The position numbers and the translations under genes are program-made. A stretch of 34,851 bases of DNA, from the NCBI GenBank assembly GCA_021790935.1, contig JAJYFL010000018.1:1-34851 (forward strand), written 5' to 3'. Below the pieces are notes generated by a model, which searched no databases, was not told the DNA's origin, and worked only from the letters and a program-made list of their open reading frames with translations. The DNA comes from a bacterium (GTDB lineage: Bacteria; Vulcanimicrobiota; Vulcanimicrobiia; Vulcanimicrobiales; Vulcanimicrobiaceae). Shown here piece after piece: positions 8,753-16,843 of the stretch (position 1 is its first letter; the number at the start of each line of letters is the position of its first letter).

Positions 8753-9500
8753 ACTCCTGCGGACGATCCACGTTGCAGACGTGTCCGGCACCTTGGATAA
8801 CCTCGAGGCGCGCCCCGACGATGCCAAGGGCGATCTCTTGCGATAGCACGAGCGGCGCGACCGTATCCAGCTCGCCGCAGACGACGAGCGTGGAAGCGGT
8901 GATGCTGCCGAGCATCGACCTGTAATCTCCGGTCCACGTTGCCTTCGTCGCGGCGAGATATGACGGCACCGACTTGCGCCCCATCTGCTCGAGTGTCTCG
9001 GCCAACCGGTCGGGCGGCAGATCGAGGCCCGCGACCCGCTTGCGCGTAAAGGCGTCCATGCTCCCGGCCGCGCGCACGTCGTCGGCGATGGCCCGCGCAT
9101 GCGCCTGCGCTCCGGGATAGGCTGCGAAGCTCCCGGCCAGCGTCAGCGAGAGCACGCGCTCGGGTGCCTGCCGCCAGAGTTCGAACGCGACGACGCCTCC
9201 GAGGCTGCAGCCGACGAAGTGGAACTGCGCGATCCCCGCTGCATCCGCGATCGCCAGCACGTCGTTTGCGAACCCCACGCGCGTGATGAGTTCGGGATCG
9301 GGATCCTGCGCCGCGCCGTTGCCGCGCAGTTCTACCGCGAAACACTGGAACGCATCGCCGAACGCCCGTAACTGGTCGTCCCAAACGGCGGCGGTCGACC
9401 CGACGCCATGAACGAAGACGATCGCCGGTCCGCCGCCCCCCAGATGCCTGGCCGCCACCAGCGGGCCGTCGGAGGCTTGAGCCCACATCGTTGCAATCAT
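8706..9500 (-). CDS. alpha/beta hydrolase (3-oxoadipate enol-lactonase-like)
   Basis: 264 residues with an alpha/beta hydrolase fold: oxyanion loop IVFVHGVGSTAAVWDDQ, nucleophile elbow VGCSLGG with Ser99, acidic residue in CGELDTVAP and catalytic His in GAGHVCNVDRPQEFN. The pattern resembles PcaD-type enol-lactonases and related carboxylesterases, but substrate cannot be assigned from sequence alone. The start ATG 9500 has only a weak ribosome site; Met5 (ATG at 9488) is an alternative. The gene is convergent with fdhD and is followed upstream by a short intergenic region. Confidence 0.85.
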   Translation of the reverse strand: MIATMWAQASDGPLVAARHLGGGGPAIVFVHGVGSTAAVWDDQLRAFGDAFQCFAVELRGNGAAQDPDPELITRVGFANDVLAIADAAGIAQFHFVGCSLGGVVAFELWRQAPERVLSLTLAGSFAAYPGAQAHARAIADDVRAAGSMDAFTRKRVAGLDLPPDRLAETLEQMGRKSVPSYLAATKATWTGDYRSMLGSITASTLVVCGELDTVAPLVLSQEIALGIVGARLEVIQGAGHVCNVDRPQEFNALLRSFLIGSPPV

Positions 9501-9527
9501 TCGCTGCGCTTTCGACGGCTCGGAAGA

Positions 9528-9554
9528 CCCCTCCGCCGCCGGCCGGAGGAGGGG
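9528..9554. repeat. GC-rich inverted repeat between divergent genes
   Basis: CCTCCG at 9530-9535 is mirrored by CGGAGG at 9544-9549, and CCCC at 9528-9531 can pair with GGGG at 9551-9554. It lies between the divergently transcribed hydrolase and phosphoribosyltransferase genes, so it is more likely an operator or leader hairpin than a terminator. There is no T-tract. Confidence 0.3.
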
Positions 9555-9615
9555 CGCCGCCGAGATCGCTTCAGAACAGGCATGAACCGGCCGGGCCGTT
9601 GTGGGAAGTAGCGGC

Positions 9616-10725
9616 GTGACGAAAACGAGACTGCGCCCTCAGATCTTCAACCTGCCGGTCGAAAAGATGCGCGACGGCTATTATTCCGATACGTACTTCA
9701 ATCGCGCTCGCCGGATCCTCGACCTGGATGGCTACCATCCTCGAATGCGCATGCAGGTCTTTCAGCGCAGTGCCGCGGTCCTCTGCGGCATCGACGAGGC
9801 GCTGGCGATCGTGCGCCTGTGTTCGGGGCGCAGAGACGGCACCGGTACGTGGCACGACGGCTGGGGCGAATTGCGGGTAAGCGCGCTCTTTGACGGCGAT
9901 ACGATCGAGCCGTACGAGACGGTGATGACCATCGAGGGCGATTACTCGTTATTCGCGCATCTCGAGACCAGCTATCTGGGCGTACTTTCGCGCCGCACGC
10001 GCATCGCGACCAACGCGCGCGCGATCGTCGCTGCCGCGGACGGCAAGCAAGTCTTGTTCTTTCCGGCGCGTTTCGACCACCACTTGGTACAGACCGGCGA
10101 TGGCTACGCCGCCTATATCTCTGGTGCGCTCGGCGTCTCTACCGACGCGAACGCCGAATGGTGGGGCGCGCGCGGAATGGGCACGGTCCCGCACGCCTTG
10201 ATCGCCGCTTACGGAGGCGACACGGTGCTTGCAACCAAGAAGTTTGCCGATTGCGCAACCGACGACGTACACGTCATCGCGCTGGTCGACTTCGACAACG
10301 ATTGCGTCACAACGAGCCTCAACGTCTCGCGAGCGCTCGGGCGACGGCTCTGGGGGGTTCGCCTCGACACGTCGGGAACGCTGGTGGACCGGTCGATATG
10401 GAACGAGATGGGCACGTTCAAACCGACGGGCGTGATTCCGCAACTCGTATGGAACGTACGTCGCGCGCTGGACGGCGAGGGTTTTCAGTATGTCAAAATC
10501 GTCGTGAGCGGGGGGTTCTCTCCCGAACGCATTCGCGATTTCGAACGCGACCGCGTGCCGGTCGATGCGTATGCCGTCGGCAGCGCCTTTTTCGCACATT
10601 CGGGGCGCTACGACTTTACGGCCGATATCGTCGCGCTCGAGCGAGACGGCGTCTGGCACGAGTGTCATAAAGTCGGTCGTCCCGAGCGGCCGAACCCGCG
10701 TCTGCAACTCGTCGCGGATCTTTGA
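9616..10725 (+). CDS. pncB: nicotinate phosphoribosyltransferase
   Basis: 369 residues; start GTG 9616 is preferred because GGGAAG lies at a good distance upstream, with GTG 9601 as alternative. The enzyme forms nicotinate mononucleotide from nicotinate and phosphoribosyl pyrophosphate in NAD salvage. Visible features: LRPQIFNLPVEKMRDGYYSDTYF at the N-terminus, then GDYSLFAHLETSYLGVLSRR, the catalytic-region His in ARFDHH, DTSGTLVDRS and KIVVSGGFSPERI of the phosphate-binding barrel. The length fits the shorter COG1488 branch found in archaea and various bacteria rather than E. coli PncB. It overlaps the next gene (TGATG), linking it to a transporter-like pair. Confidence 0.85.
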   Translation: MTKTRLRPQIFNLPVEKMRDGYYSDTYFNRARRILDLDGYHPRMRMQVFQRSAAVLCGIDEALAIVRLCSGRRDGTGTWHDGWGELRVSALFDGDTIEPYETVMTIEGDYSLFAHLETSYLGVLSRRTRIATNARAIVAAADGKQVLFFPARFDHHLVQTGDGYAAYISGALGVSTDANAEWWGARGMGTVPHALIAAYGGDTVLATKKFADCATDDVHVIALVDFDNDCVTTSLNVSRALGRRLWGVRLDTSGTLVDRSIWNEMGTFKPTGVIPQLVWNVRRALDGEGFQYVKIVVSGGFSPERIRDFERDRVPVDAYAVGSAFFAHSGRYDFTADIVALERDGVWHECHKVGRPERPNPRLQLVADL

Positions 10726-11297
10726 TGCCGCTCCTCGAGATGCGCGACGCGTCGTTTACGCGTGACGCCACGACGATCGTGCACCCGCTGAGCCTGCATC
10801 TGGAACGCGGCGAACGGCTCGCGCTCCCGTTCTCCTCCACGCGGGAGGCGGCAGCCGCAGCGCTGCTGGCGTCCGGTATCGTCAAAGCGACGCACGGCCG
10901 GGTCTTCATATCGGAGTTCGACCCGCGCATTCAGCCGGTCCAAGCCAAGCGACTCGTCGGATACGTTCCGTACGATGCTGTCGCGCACGAGTTCGCGACG
11001 TTCGAAGACTACATCACCTATCGCTCGGCACTCTGGGCCATGGACGCCGGTGCCGCAGTCGGGCTGGCGCGCGCGCTCCTAGCAAGGCTCGACGGCGTTC
11101 ACGAAGCATTCGCACGCCCGCTAATCGGTGCTCTCGTCGGCCATCCCGCGCTGTTGGTATTGGACCGGCCACTGGCGCTCTACGCGCCGCAGATCGCGCG
11201 CGTCACGAGCGGCCTTGCGATCTTTTCGACGCATGAATCCACCGTGCAAGCGCGTACTTTCGAGGATGGGTACGCGCGGGCGGTGGCCCCGGCATGA
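10725..11297 (+). CDS. degenerate ABC transporter ATP-binding protein lacking Walker A
   Basis: 190 residues from ATG 10725. The fold signature of an ABC ATPase is visible: a first strand LEMRDASFTRDATTIVHPLS, then LHLERGERLAL where the P-loop should follow, a Q-loop-like region RLVGYVPYD, a degenerate Walker B LLVLDRPLA and an H-loop-like FSTHES. In place of the GxxGxGKS/T P-loop there is LPFSSTREAAAAALL, with no GKS/T, and no LSGGQ signature is apparent. ATP hydrolysis is therefore unlikely. The gene is intact and coupled on both sides (TGATG upstream, ATGA downstream), which argues for a retained structural role beside the membrane protein that follows. Confidence 0.65.
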   Translation: MPLLEMRDASFTRDATTIVHPLSLHLERGERLALPFSSTREAAAAALLASGIVKATHGRVFISEFDPRIQPVQAKRLVGYVPYDAVAHEFATFEDYITYRSALWAMDAGAAVGLARALLARLDGVHEAFARPLIGALVGHPALLVLDRPLALYAPQIARVTSGLAIFSTHESTVQARTFEDGYARAVAPA

Positions 11298-11986
11298 ACA
11301 AGGCCGCGATGCGCGAGATCGTCGTCACGCGCTTGCGCAAGGACCGCCGCCTCGTCCTGTCGGCCTGCGCGGCTGCGGCGATCGTAGGCTTCTTGCAACC
11401 GCATGCCATCGCCACCGGCGGCGATCCGTTTGCTCGCGATCTCCTCACCCGTAACGTGTGGATCGCCGGGCCGATCTTCTTCGGCACGTGGCTCGGCGTC
11501 GTCGTCGCGCTCGCGCAACGCGGAACCGGCCGCCTGCGCGAGCTCGAATTATGCGAACAGGCCGCGCCGCTCTATGGCCGCGAGTTGGCTCGCGCCACGG
11601 CGCTCGTGCCATGCATCGTCGTGACGCTCGCGTCGTTGCTGTACTGGTTCGTGCAATTCGTTACGGGCCTCGCGGCCCCGCCGGCGTTTTTCGTACTTTC
11701 GCTGGCTACGGTACTGGCGAGTACGCTGGTCGCACTCTCGGCGACGCTGCGACGAGGTGCCGAACGCTTTCTCTACGTCGCGTCGGCCTTCGGCGTGGCG
11801 ACGATATCGTATCTCCTCGCCGTCTACGGCGACACGCTCGGCCCGCACCCGCCGCAAAACGCCGGGCACTACTACGATATCGTCGGCGTCGTATCGGTTC
11901 TCGTTTTCTGCACGTTCATCGGATTCGCCGCGCTACGGCAGTACGGCGAGGCGCTCGCGCGCTACGACCCCGTGCCCGATGCGTGA
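11294..11986 (+). CDS. ABC-2-like membrane protein (putative permease partner)
   Basis: 230 residues with about six hydrophobic segments (for example SACAAAAIVGFLQPHAIA, WIAGPIFFGTWLGVVVALAQ, ALVPCIVVTLASLLYWFVQF, FFVLSLATVLASTLVAL, ASAFGVATISYLLAVYG, IVGVVSVLVFCTFIGFAAL). The order of segments and the charged patch RGTGRLRELELCEQAAPLYGRE after the second segment recall ABC-2 type export permeases. Its ATG overlaps the stop of the degenerate ABC ATPase gene. The substrate is unknown. Its end lies 14 bases from the convergent PfpI-like gene. Confidence 0.55.
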   Translation: MNKAAMREIVVTRLRKDRRLVLSACAAAAIVGFLQPHAIATGGDPFARDLLTRNVWIAGPIFFGTWLGVVVALAQRGTGRLRELELCEQAAPLYGRELARATALVPCIVVTLASLLYWFVQFVTGLAAPPAFFVLSLATVLASTLVALSATLRRGAERFLYVASAFGVATISYLLAVYGDTLGPHPPQNAGHYYDIVGVVSVLVFCTFIGFAALRQYGEALARYDPVPDA

Positions 11987-12000
11987 ACGTGACCGCGGAG

Positions 12001-12564
12001 TCAGACGGCGGTGGCCGACGACGCCGACGCGAGCTTCTCCAGAACCGCCCGGTTGAACTGCGACACGTCCTCGGGATCGCGCGAAGCTACCCAGTTACCG
12101 TCGTGGACGACCGCCTGGTCGCGGTAGAGGCCGCCTGCGTTGCGGATGTCGTCCGCGATCGAGTGCGCGCCCGTCAATTGCCGGCCGCGGACGATCTGTG
12201 CGGAGATCAGCACGTGCGGTCCGTGGCCAAGGACGAAGATGGGCTTCTTCGCCGTATCGAACTCGCGTACGAAACGCTGAACTTCCTTGTTCGTACGGAT
12301 GCGATCGGGCGAGGAACCGCCGGGGATCAGCAACGCGTCGAAATCGTCGGCCGTACAATCGGCGACGAGTTCCTCCGCTTTGACGCCGACGCCGTCCTCC
12401 AAACCGCGCCTAGCGCGAATGCGCTGCCGGGACTTCTCGTCGACACCGACGATCGTGACGATAGCCCCGGCCTCCTCGAGGGCGCGCTGGGGCTCGGTGA
12501 GTTCTGATTCTTCGAAACCGTCGCCGATCAGAGCGGCGATTCGTTTACCTTCGACTGATTGCAT
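12001..12564 (-). CDS. DJ-1/PfpI family protein with Cys-to-Gly substitution at the nucleophile
   Basis: 187 residues of the class I glutamine amidotransferase-like DJ-1/PfpI fold: KRIAALIGDGFEESEL at the N-terminus with the conserved Glu, DALLIPGG, and the nucleophile elbow region. That elbow reads FVLGHGPHVLIS, where active family members have AICHGP or similar: Gly113 (GGC) takes the place of the Cys (a single-base difference from TGC). The adjacent His is kept. PfpI-like proteins act as proteases, chaperones or glyoxalases/deglycases, and all need this Cys. A typical start ATG 12564 is used. What it does without the Cys is unknown; a stress-linked binding role is an inference. Confidence 0.85.
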   Translation of the reverse strand: MQSVEGKRIAALIGDGFEESELTEPQRALEEAGAIVTIVGVDEKSRQRIRARRGLEDGVGVKAEELVADCTADDFDALLIPGGSSPDRIRTNKEVQRFVREFDTAKKPIFVLGHGPHVLISAQIVRGRQLTGAHSIADDIRNAGGLYRDQAVVHDGNWVASRDPEDVSQFNRAVLEKLASASSATAV

Positions 12565-12611
12565 CCGCCTTCGATTCTCTGTCGGTCCCCGCGCTCCCGG
12601 TTGCCCGCCGC

Positions 12612-13121
12612 TTACAACGAGCCGCCGGTCTGTTGGACGGCTACCCGCAAGAGGTACGCCAACTCGAGCTCGAGCTTGCCCGCGCCGTCGAGCAGTTCGT
12701 CGTCCAGGAGCGCCCGCAGGGCCGGGTTGCGCCTGGTCATGTCGGCCTCGGGGACGGGGTGGCGTGGGTTTATCTCGCGCATGTATATCCGGGCGTCGTA
12801 CCGGATCGGCCCTTCGGGCAGAAAATAGAGAGGATCCAAACCAAAGGCATAGACCTCCAGCGAGAGGATCCCGGTACGCTGGAGGAACTCGATCGGGCGG
12901 CTGCGCAGAGCGGCTGCCAACCGGCCGAGGGCACTCACGGTCAGGCGGCGCTCCCCTGCGAACACCTGCGCGAGTTCCCCATCGGAGAGCGCGGCGGCGG
13001 AAGCGAGCTTCGCGTCGGAGACGCCCCGCTCGGCCGCCAGCGTACGAAGACCCGCGGCAAACGCGGAGCCCCCGGCGGTGCCGCCGGTGCCGTCCCACGA
13101 GGGAGGTTCGGACCGATTCAC
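12612..13121 (-). CDS. XRE-like helix-turn-helix regulator
   Basis: 169 residues from GTG 13121, which overlaps the stop of the upstream Rieske gene (GTGA). Residues about 20-85 look like an XRE/Cro-type helix-turn-helix: LRTLAAERGVSDAKLASAAA, then LSDGELAQVFAGERRLTVSA and LGRLAAALRSRPIEFLQRTG. The C-terminal half (VYAFGLDPLYFLPEGPIRYD, then a charged helix RALLDDELLDGAGKLELELA) is not recognised; it may bind a ligand or dimerise. Coupling with the Rieske ferredoxin suggests control of the same unit or of a redox response. Confidence 0.6.
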   Translation of the reverse strand: MNRSEPPSWDGTGGTAGGSAFAAGLRTLAAERGVSDAKLASAAALSDGELAQVFAGERRLTVSALGRLAAALRSRPIEFLQRTGILSLEVYAFGLDPLYFLPEGPIRYDARIYMREINPRHPVPEADMTRRNPALRALLDDELLDGAGKLELELAYLLRVAVQQTGGSL

Positions 13122-13456
13122 GCGACCGGCTCCAGGCTCACGTAGATCTCTCTTCCTGCTTGTCGTACGGCGTAGCGGTCGATCGAGGCGAACTCGCCGA
13201 GCGTCATCTTCCCGGTGCGCACGTCGAAGCACCAGCCGTGCCACGGGCATGTCACCAGCGTTCCTTCCAACGTTCCGTCGGCGATGGGACCGCCCTGATG
13301 CGGGCAGGTATTCTCCAGCGCGAAAAACTCGCCATCGACGTTGAAGAGCGCGACCTCACGTTCGCCGATCGCGCAGGCGCGGGCCGTGCCCGGCCGAACC
13401 TCCGCAGCGCTCGCGACCCGCACGAACTCGCTTGGCAACTCATCGGATTGCATCAT
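13118..13456 (-). CDS. Rieske [2Fe-2S] ferredoxin
   Basis: 112 residues from ATG 13456 (a second ATG directly follows at 13453). The Rieske motif is complete: CPHQGG and, 17 residues later, CPWHGWCFDVRTG, giving C-x-H and C-x2-H ligands. The length and FVRVASAAEVRPGTARA N-terminus fit small ferredoxins of the NirD/BphF type that feed dioxygenases or nitrite reductases or act as general electron carriers. No oxygenase gene is adjacent. It overlaps the downstream XRE gene and follows the SDR gene by 52 bases on the same strand. Confidence 0.9.
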   Translation of the reverse strand: MMQSDELPSEFVRVASAAEVRPGTARACAIGEREVALFNVDGEFFALENTCPHQGGPIADGTLEGTLVTCPWHGWCFDVRTGKMTLGEFASIDRYAVRQAGREIYVSLEPVA

Positions 13457-13508
13457 GTGAATCTCGATGGTACGCGATCGACGCTCGGCGTCCCCGCTTG
13501 GAGGCTTT

Positions 13509-14279
13509 CTAGCCGTAGAGGCCGCGCACCAAACCGCCGTCCACCGAGACGGTCTGCCCCGTAACGTACCGGGCGGGCTCGCCGCATAGGAACGCAACCA
13601 GCGGGGCGAACTCCTCCGGTTCGGCGATGCGGCCGATCGGCACTTCGCGTGCCGCGCGCGTTAGCGCGGCTTCGTCGTTGCCATAGAGCGATCGCAACCG
13701 GGCGGTGAGCACGCGTCCGGTCGCAATCGCATTGACCGTCACCCCATCCGCAGCCACCTCGTTCGAGAGCGTCTTCAGAGCGCTGACGAGCCCGGTACGA
13801 AAGACGTTGGAGAGCGCCAGCGCCGCTATCGGCTCCTTCACCGAGGAGGAGGTCAGCGCGACGATCCGTCCCCACTTTCGTGCCCGCATCGAGGGCAAGG
13901 CGAGGCCAACCAAGTGAATCGCGCTGCGCAACACGGTGCGGTAGCCGGCATCCCAGTCTTCGAGCGCCAACTGCGCGTACGAACCGGGCCGCGGTCCCCC
14001 TCCGTTGGCGACGAGGATCTCGATCTCTCCCAGGGCAGCCCGGATGCCGCCCACCAGCCCCTCGATCGAATCGGCTTGGCCGAGATCGACGACGAACGCG
14101 CGCGCATCCGCCGCGCCGGCCGCCAGCGCCTCGCGAGCCACCGCCTCGAGTTCATCGAACCGGCGCGCGGCCACTGCCAGGCGCACCCCCTCCCGCGCGA
14201 GGGCGAGCGCGCACGCACGGCCGACCCCCGAACTCGCGCCGGTGACCAGCGCCACCTTGCCGTGAATCTGCAGATCCAT
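13509..14279 (-). CDS. short-chain dehydrogenase-like protein without the Tyr-Lys pair
   Basis: 256 residues with an N-terminal Rossmann motif KVALVTGASSGVGRACALAL, ILVANGGGPRPG in place of NNAG, and a C-terminal FLCGEPARYVTGQTVSVDGG typical of FabG-like SDRs. The catalytic YxxxK is missing: after the SSS motif the sequence reads EPIAALALSNVFRTGLVSAL, with Asn-Val where Tyr is expected and no Lys four residues later. A known FabG-like subgroup lacks the canonical tetrad, so this may be an established variant rather than a decayed gene. Start ATG 14279; divergent from rpsO, so the two genes share the upstream region. Confidence 0.75.
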   Translation of the reverse strand: MDLQIHGKVALVTGASSGVGRACALALAREGVRLAVAARRFDELEAVAREALAAGAADARAFVVDLGQADSIEGLVGGIRAALGEIEILVANGGGPRPGSYAQLALEDWDAGYRTVLRSAIHLVGLALPSMRARKWGRIVALTSSSVKEPIAALALSNVFRTGLVSALKTLSNEVAADGVTVNAIATGRVLTARLRSLYGNDEAALTRAAREVPIGRIAEPEEFAPLVAFLCGEPARYVTGQTVSVDGGLVRGLYG

Positions 14280-14331
14280 ATCGCAACATCCGCAGCCCCG
14301 CCGATTTGTCCTGCGCCGGCGGCACCTGCCC

Positions 14332-14360
14332 TTGCGGGCCGGAGCTCGGTTTGCTATGAT
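14332..14360 (+). promoter_or_regulatory. sigma70-type promoter of rpsO
   Basis: TTGCGG at 14332-14337 and TATGAT at 14355-14360 are separated by 17 bases, the optimal spacing. They lie about 75 bases upstream of the rpsO start, leaving a leader of roughly 65 bases in which S15 autoregulation could act. The -10 box is close to consensus; the -35 box is partial. Confidence 0.6.
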
Positions 14361-14433
14361 GCGCGGGTCGCCGGAGCGGGGCTGCGCCCTGCATCCGAAG
14401 CGAGACCATCCTTGAACGAGGAGCTCTGCACCC

Positions 14434-14703
14434 GTGCCCTTGACCAAAGAACAGAAATCGGAGATCGCCACCAAGTTTGCGCGCTCTTCGAACGATACCG
14501 GTTCGGCCGACGTCCAAGTCGCCATCCTCACCGCGTCGATCAATCAGCTGACCGAACATCTGAAGGTCCATAAGAAAGACCATCACAGCCGCCGCGGCCT
14601 CCTCCTACAGGTAGGTCAGCGCCGCCGGCTGCTGAGTTATCTGCAGAAGAAAGATTTGGAGCGCTACCGGAAGCTGATCGCCGACCTCGGTTTGCGGCGC
14701 TAA
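14434..14703 (+). CDS. rpsO: 30S ribosomal protein S15
   Basis: 89 residues, the usual length. The protein is a primary binder of 16S rRNA and helps form bridge B4. Conserved stretches are complete: [20 protein letters not shown], then [20 protein letters not shown] and [20 protein letters not shown] with GLRR at the end. Start is GTG 14434 behind GAGGAG (14418-14423). Many bacteria place pnp immediately downstream; here pnp is about 13 kb away. Confidence 0.98.
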   Translation: MPLTKEQKSEIATKFARSSNDTGSADVQVAILTASINQLTEHLKVHKKDHHSRRGLLLQVGQRRRLLSYLQKKDLERYRKLIADLGLRR

Positions 14704-14707
14704 AAAA

Positions 14708-14740
14708 TGCCCACACCCGGGCTGCGCCCGGTCCCGGGCA
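14708..14740 (+). terminator. nested GC-rich hairpin after rpsO
   Basis: Inner stem CCGGGC (14717-14722) pairs with GCCCGG (14726-14731) around TGC, enclosed by TGCCC (14708-14712) paired with GGGCA (14736-14740). It begins 5 bases after the rpsO stop. There is no T-tract, so termination would be weak or factor-assisted; an RNA-stabilising role is also possible. Confidence 0.5.
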
Positions 14741-14809
14741 CGCGACGGGCTGATGGTACCGCGAACTTTGCGCGCGCGCATCGGGAATAGTACCTAGGAG
14801 GCTGTCGCC

Positions 14810-15817
14810 CTACTTGCGCTTTAACGCCGCACGGACGGCCTCTTTAATCGCGGCGGTCCCCATGCCGTAGTGCTCGATCAACTCGACCGGATCGCCCGAT
14901 TGCCCGAACCGATCGCGTACGCCGACGAACTCGATGGGCACGGGGTAGTGCTGTGCCAAAATTTCGGCAACGCGCGATCCCATGCCGGCGTGAATCTGAT
15001 GCTCTTCGACCGTGACGACCGTACCGCAGCGCCGCGCGGCTGCCAGGATCGCCGGCTCGTCCATCGGTTTGATCGTGTGGTTGTTGACGACGGTACACGC
15101 GATGCCGTCTTCTTCTGCGAGTTCGTCCGCGGCCACCAACGCGTTGTAGACCAGGATGCCGCAGGCGACGATGGCTACGTCGCCGCCGTCGCGGAATATC
15201 TGCGCCTTGCCGATTTGGAACGGGGTCGCTTCGGTGGTGACGACCGCCGACTTCTCGCGCGCGAAACGAAGGTAGGCCGGCCCGAACCGCTCTGCGACCG
15301 CCAGCGTTGCCCGTTTGGTCTGTATCGCATCGCAGGGAACCACCACGGTCATCTGCGGAATCACGCGCATAAGCGCGATATCCTCGATCGCCTGGTGCGT
15401 GGCACCGTCCGGCCCGACCGATACGCCCGCGTGGGCACCCGCGATCTTCACGTTGGTCTCGTTGAGCGCCATCGTCGTGCGTACTTGCTCCCAAGAGCGC
15501 CCGGGGTTGAACATCGCGTAACTCGCGATGAATGGAATCTTGCCGACGCTCGCGAGGCCGGCGGCCATCGCCACCAACATTTGCTCGGCAACGCCGATCT
15601 CGATGTACTGCGCCGGCAACGCCCTCTTGAACGCCTCCATGCGCGTCGACTCCACCAGGTCGGCACAGATCGCAAGGACGTTCCGGTTGCGCTTGCCCGC
15701 CTCGACCAGTCCTTCGCCGAATCCGTTGCGCGTCGGAACCTCTTTGACGGCGGCTGCGTCGCGGTACTCGGCCAAGCGCATCGAAGCGACGGTTTCCAAT
15801 ACGTCCGCGCTAGCCAT
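14810..15817 (-). CDS. transketolase C-terminal subunit
   Basis: 335 residues comprising the pyrimidine-binding and C-terminal domains of a split transketolase. Visible: RNGFGEGLVEAGKRNRNVLA, IEIGVAEQMLVAMAAGLASV with the conserved Glu that activates the thiamine pyrophosphate ring, HAGVSVGPDGATHQAIED, and the C-terminal domain with VEEHQIHAGMGSRVAE. Together with the N-terminal subunit encoded just upstream it transfers two-carbon units in the pentose phosphate pathway. Its ATG (15817) lies inside the end of that gene (ATGGCTAG), so the two are translated in a coupled way. Two-gene transketolases are common in bacteria and archaea. Confidence 0.93.
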   Translation of the reverse strand: MASADVLETVASMRLAEYRDAAAVKEVPTRNGFGEGLVEAGKRNRNVLAICADLVESTRMEAFKRALPAQYIEIGVAEQMLVAMAAGLASVGKIPFIASYAMFNPGRSWEQVRTTMALNETNVKIAGAHAGVSVGPDGATHQAIEDIALMRVIPQMTVVVPCDAIQTKRATLAVAERFGPAYLRFAREKSAVVTTEATPFQIGKAQIFRDGGDVAIVACGILVYNALVAADELAEEDGIACTVVNNHTIKPMDEPAILAAARRCGTVVTVEEHQIHAGMGSRVAEILAQHYPVPIEFVGVRDRFGQSGDPVELIEHYGMGTAAIKEAVRAALKRK

Positions 15818-16670
15818 TGCCCGCCACGATCCTTTCCCGCTCCGCCTCGAGTTGACGGAGTGCTTCGTCGGCCTGCTCGCGATTGGGCGGCTTGCCATGC
15901 CACGTGTAGTCGCCTTCCATGTACGAAACTCCCTTACCGGGCACCGTATGCGCGATGACGACCTGAGGTTTCCCGCGAACCGCCTTGGCTTTCTCTATCA
16001 CGGCGACGAACTCGGCAACGTCGTTGCCGTTGCACTCGAACACCTCCCAGTTGAACGATCTATATTTGTTTGCCAGCGGCTCGAGCGGCATGACGTCTTC
16101 GGTGCTGCCGTCGATCTGGATGAAATTGCGATCGACGACGCAGGTCAGATTGTCGAGCTCGAATTTCCCGGCGGTCATCATCGCCTCCCAGTGCAGGCCG
16201 CACTGATGCTCGGCATCCGAGGTGACGACGTAGACGCGCCATTCTTTCTCGTCGAGCTTCGCGCCGAGTGCCATGCCTACGCCCTGAGCGAGTCCTTCGC
16301 CCAAGGGCCCGGAGGTTGTCTCGACCGCCGGCAAGCGCACGCGTTCGGGATGTCCCTGCAGCCGCGTGCCGAACTTGCGAAGCGTCAGCAACTCCTCGAC
16401 CGGAAAGTATCCCGCATAGGCCATCGCGCTGTACCGCACCGGCGCGATGTGGCCGCACGAAAGCAGCAAACGGTCCCGATCTTCCCAATCGGGCCGCGCC
16501 GGATCGTGGCGTAAGATCTCACCATAGAAGGCCGCGAAGACGTCGGCCATGTCGAGCGAGCCGGCCGAGTGGCCGGATCCCGCGGAGACCAGCGCGCGTA
16601 CGATGCCCTGGCGAACCAGGTTAGCGCGCTCTCGAAGCGCGGTCACACGCGCTGGGGATAACGATTCCAT
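15810..16670 (-). CDS. transketolase N-terminal subunit
   Basis: 286 residues with the thiamine pyrophosphate-binding domain: GSGHSAGSLDMADVFAAFYG near the N-terminus, SCGHIAPVRYSAMAYAGYFP, GHPERVRLPAVETTSGPLGE, and the metal/diphosphate motif TSDAEHQCGLHWEAMMTAGK followed by NLTCVVDRNFIQIDG. GDGE is usual in the motif; here it is SDAEHQCG, as in many split transketolases. Start ATG 16670; divergent from the MaoC-type gene. It forms the enzyme with the overlapping downstream gene. Confidence 0.93.
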   Translation of the reverse strand: MESLSPARVTALRERANLVRQGIVRALVSAGSGHSAGSLDMADVFAAFYGEILRHDPARPDWEDRDRLLLSCGHIAPVRYSAMAYAGYFPVEELLTLRKFGTRLQGHPERVRLPAVETTSGPLGEGLAQGVGMALGAKLDEKEWRVYVVTSDAEHQCGLHWEAMMTAGKFELDNLTCVVDRNFIQIDGSTEDVMPLEPLANKYRSFNWEVFECNGNDVAEFVAVIEKAKAVRGKPQVVIAHTVPGKGVSYMEGDYTWHGKPPNREQADEALRQLEAERERIVAGNG

Positions 16671-16843
16671 GCGGCGATATACCCGGCACGCGATGCCGGA
16701 CCCTCGCAGGAGTCTCGGTAAAAATGGCGCATCCGCGCTGCGCGCTGCGCGCCCTCCGCCGCTCAGGCCCCGTCCTTCGGCCCTCACGCAGCACAGGCAT
16801 CCGCAGGGTAGGCGCGGGTCGAAACGCAAATGCTCGTCGCTAT
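16671..16843. other. intergenic region between divergent tktN and maoC-like genes
   Basis: 173 bases that should hold promoters for both directions. I see no convincing -35/-10 pair. An in-frame ATG at 16724 could extend the MaoC-like protein by 40 residues, but that extension is arginine-rich and unlike the family. A short direct repeat of GCTGCGC occurs near 16738-16751. Confidence 0.4.
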
